Shown here piece after piece: positions 62,526-64,000 of a DNA stretch of 64,000 nucleotides. Each line of letters starts with the position of its first letter. The first letter of the stretch is position 1. A program made the position numbers and the translations under genes. Source of the stretch: Chitinophagaceae bacterium (lineage in GTDB: Bacteria > Bacteroidota > Bacteroidia > Chitinophagales > Chitinophagaceae); the NCBI GenBank assembly GCA_016719015.1, contig JADKAZ010000006.1:186001-250000 (forward strand), written 5' to 3'. The notes below the pieces were generated by a model. The model was not told the origin of the DNA. It saw only the letters and a program-made list of their open reading frames with translations, and ran no database searches.

Positions 62526-64000
62526 ATGAAAACTTTGAATTTTATTAAGAAGACTTTGATCTTCTTCCTTCCACTTTTAATTGCAGCTACTGCAAACAGT
62601 CAAAACGCACCTATTGGTTGCAATGGGCAGTTTTTTGTAACCCACGGAAGCGGCAACACTGCAACCTCTACAACGTCAGTAAAAAAATTGTCTTTTTCCG
62701 GACTCATTATTACTCCAAACGTATTTAATGTTGATCCCGGATCTATTGGCTTCAATGCTATTGGCATAAATCCACTTGATGGATATATGTATGGCTTACG
62801 TTATCCAACATCGGGTAACCGGCCACGGTTAGTAAGAGTTGGTAGTGGTACTCCCGGCAACATTGTTGACCTGGGAGAAATATCGGATGGCGGAGGAAAT
62901 TTATCCGATGGTGATATAGGTTATGCAGGTTGTTTTGATGCAGCCGGTGTTTTTTATTTCATTACGGACAATAATGAAATGTTTAAGATTACAGGCAATA
63001 ATTATCCTGCAACAAGCACTGCGGTAACCTTTATCGGGAACCCTTCAGGCGGTAGCAGCGGCACTAATTTTTTTGTTGATATTGCAGTTAACCCCGTTGG
63101 TGGAGTTATGTATGGAGTCACTTTTAATAGCAGGCTTTATACAATTAATATGACCACTGGTGTGTCTACCTTTATTGGTACTCATATTGGTACCGATTAT
63201 ATTGCTTCGCTTTTTTTTGACGAAACTGGCAATCTCTTTGGTTATCGTCAGGATGGAAGTTTTTTCCTGATTGATAAAACAAACGCAACACTTACAAATG
63301 CAGGAACCGGCACTGCCTATACCTACGCTGACGGCTGCAGTTGCAGCTTTGGCCGTGTATTTCATGACCTTACTTCTCAGAAAGGTATTTGTCCTACAGT
63401 TGCTAATCCAAACCCCGAATGGGATATTACTGTTGCAACAACAAATCAGACAAGTAGCCAGCAAACAGGGCTCACTTATACATTAGAAATACCCAGTAAT
63501 AGATTTTCAATTATCGAAACACCGGCAGTAATTGCTAACAGACTATTTACAGCAGGACTTATTCCTGCCAACAACCCGTCCCTGGTTACCATTTCCACAG
63601 TGGCGCCGGCAGCGGGTAGTGTTAAAAATAAAATTGTTGTTAGTTCTTTTCAAACTGGCGGAGTTAATAGCACTATTAGTTTTACCCTTAAGCTGAAATT
63701 AGTGACGCTGTATGGCGCATATGCCCCGGTTCCATTGCAATCATCTATCACCGGTTTACCTGCGATTATTGGTTCCAGCGATCTTTCTAATGACCCAACT
63801 ACCGCAACACCCGACGACCCCACACTTGTTAATTTCTGTCCATTGATAACATTACCGGCTAAGCTTATAAGCTTTACCGGTGTTTATAAAAACAATACTT
63901 CGTTGCTTTACTGGGTAGCAGAAAACCAGGTAAATCTCTCCCACTATGAAGTAGAACGCAGCGAAAACGGTATGGACTTCAGCAGACTCACTATTAAAGC
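62526..64000 (+). CDS. T9SS-type secreted protein, partial at right edge
   Basis: An intact frame of 491 codons from the ATG at 62526 runs out of the window. Signal peptide MKTLNFIKKTLIFFLPLLIA with cleavage near NSQ. The body has a propeller-like repeat rich in YMYGLR, VMYGVTF and LFGYRQDGSF strands, resembling DUF6923-type proteins. The last visible part (LPAKLISFTGVYKNNTSLLY, YEVERSENGMDF) is the FN3-like module that usually precedes a T9SS sorting domain. It is probably exported to the cell surface. Confidence 0.85.
   Translation, partial: MKTLNFIKKTLIFFLPLLIAATANSQNAPIGCNGQFFVTHGSGNTATSTTSVKKLSFSGLIITPNVFNVDPGSIGFNAIGINPLDGYMYGLRYPTSGNRPRLVRVGSGTPGNIVDLGEISDGGGNLSDGDIGYAGCFDAAGVFYFITDNNEMFKITGNNYPATSTAVTFIGNPSGGSSGTNFFVDIAVNPVGGVMYGVTFNSRLYTINMTTGVSTFIGTHIGTDYIASLFFDETGNLFGYRQDGSFFLIDKTNATLTNAGTGTAYTYADGCSCSFGRVFHDLTSQKGICPTVANPNPEWDITVATTNQTSSQQTGLTYTLEIPSNRFSIIETPAVIANRLFTAGLIPANNPSLVTISTVAPAAGSVKNKIVVSSFQTGGVNSTISFTLKLKLVTLYGAYAPVPLQSSITGLPAIIGSSDLSNDPTTATPDDPTLVNFCPLITLPAKLISFTGVYKNNTSLLYWVAENQVNLSHYEVERSENGMDFSRLTIK

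Noticed and set aside
1..64000. tRNA, rRNA, riboswitch or IS element
   Set aside because: I looked for cloverleaf, rRNA and transposase signatures and saw none; a covariance-model search would be needed to exclude small RNAs.

Overview
The window looks like a chromosomal piece of a Bacteroidota bacterium, most likely of the Chitinophagaceae type. The evidence is a SusC/SusD starch locus, many large secreted proteins ending in type IX secretion (T9SS) C-terminal sorting domains, a textbook TTTG-N17-TAnnTTTG promoter in front of asd, few Shine-Dalgarno-like sites, and modest GC content. I saw no tRNA, rRNA, CRISPR array or insertion sequence.

Layout. 1-1080: a partial cold-shock-like gene and an HD-domain gene, divergent. 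1086-14021, all on the minus strand: a starch/maltodextrin utilisation locus. In transcription order it has a secreted GH13 alpha-amylase, a Nudix-type (NrtR/AraR-like) regulator, SusC, SusD, a DUF5004-like lipoprotein, a secreted accessory protein, a SusE/F-like starch-binding lipoprotein and, after a terminator, galactokinase. 14648-19802: a large T9SS adhesin-like protein with a recent 320-bp internal duplication. 19932-32327: mostly housekeeping and small genes (ligA, NUMOD4/HNH protein, DUF2461, a secreted alpha/beta hydrolase, asd, a lamin-tail protein, a PfkB sugar kinase), then a TetR regulator with paaE. 32351-47003, minus strand: an orphan LytTR protein, a headless surface-protein fragment, an RHS/YD-repeat protein with a broken C-terminal tip, and a giant protein of about 2,800 residues with PPC-like and CARDB repeats. 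47007-50691: a two-component system with a periplasmic propeller sensor, divergent from the giant gene. 51384-55042: a LamG T9SS protein with a badly degraded middle. 55432-62268: most of the phenylacetyl-CoA catabolic set (paaA, B, C, D, G, I, Y), interrupted by a lipoprotein, an opposite-strand pair of unknown genes and a four-helix-bundle protein. 62526 to the right edge: a partial T9SS protein.

A striking feature is that many genes carry one-base frameshifts at short homopolymers, although the shifted frames join into full-length proteins of the right size. They cluster at about 8-16.5 kb, 34-37 kb and 50.8-61.6 kb, while 17-34 kb and the 8.5-kb giant gene are clean. I read this as uneven consensus quality in a long-read or low-coverage assembly rather than true gene decay, and I give such genes as single reconstructed CDSs.

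The least explained biology is the giant CARDB protein / RHS protein / headless surface-protein fragment block beside a propeller-type sensor kinase, with a likely displaced or degenerating polymorphic C-terminal tip at 34206-34680. The phenylacetate genes are split, with the reductase paaE and a TetR regulator about 23 kb away from paaABCD, and a lipoprotein gene is translationally coupled to paaA.
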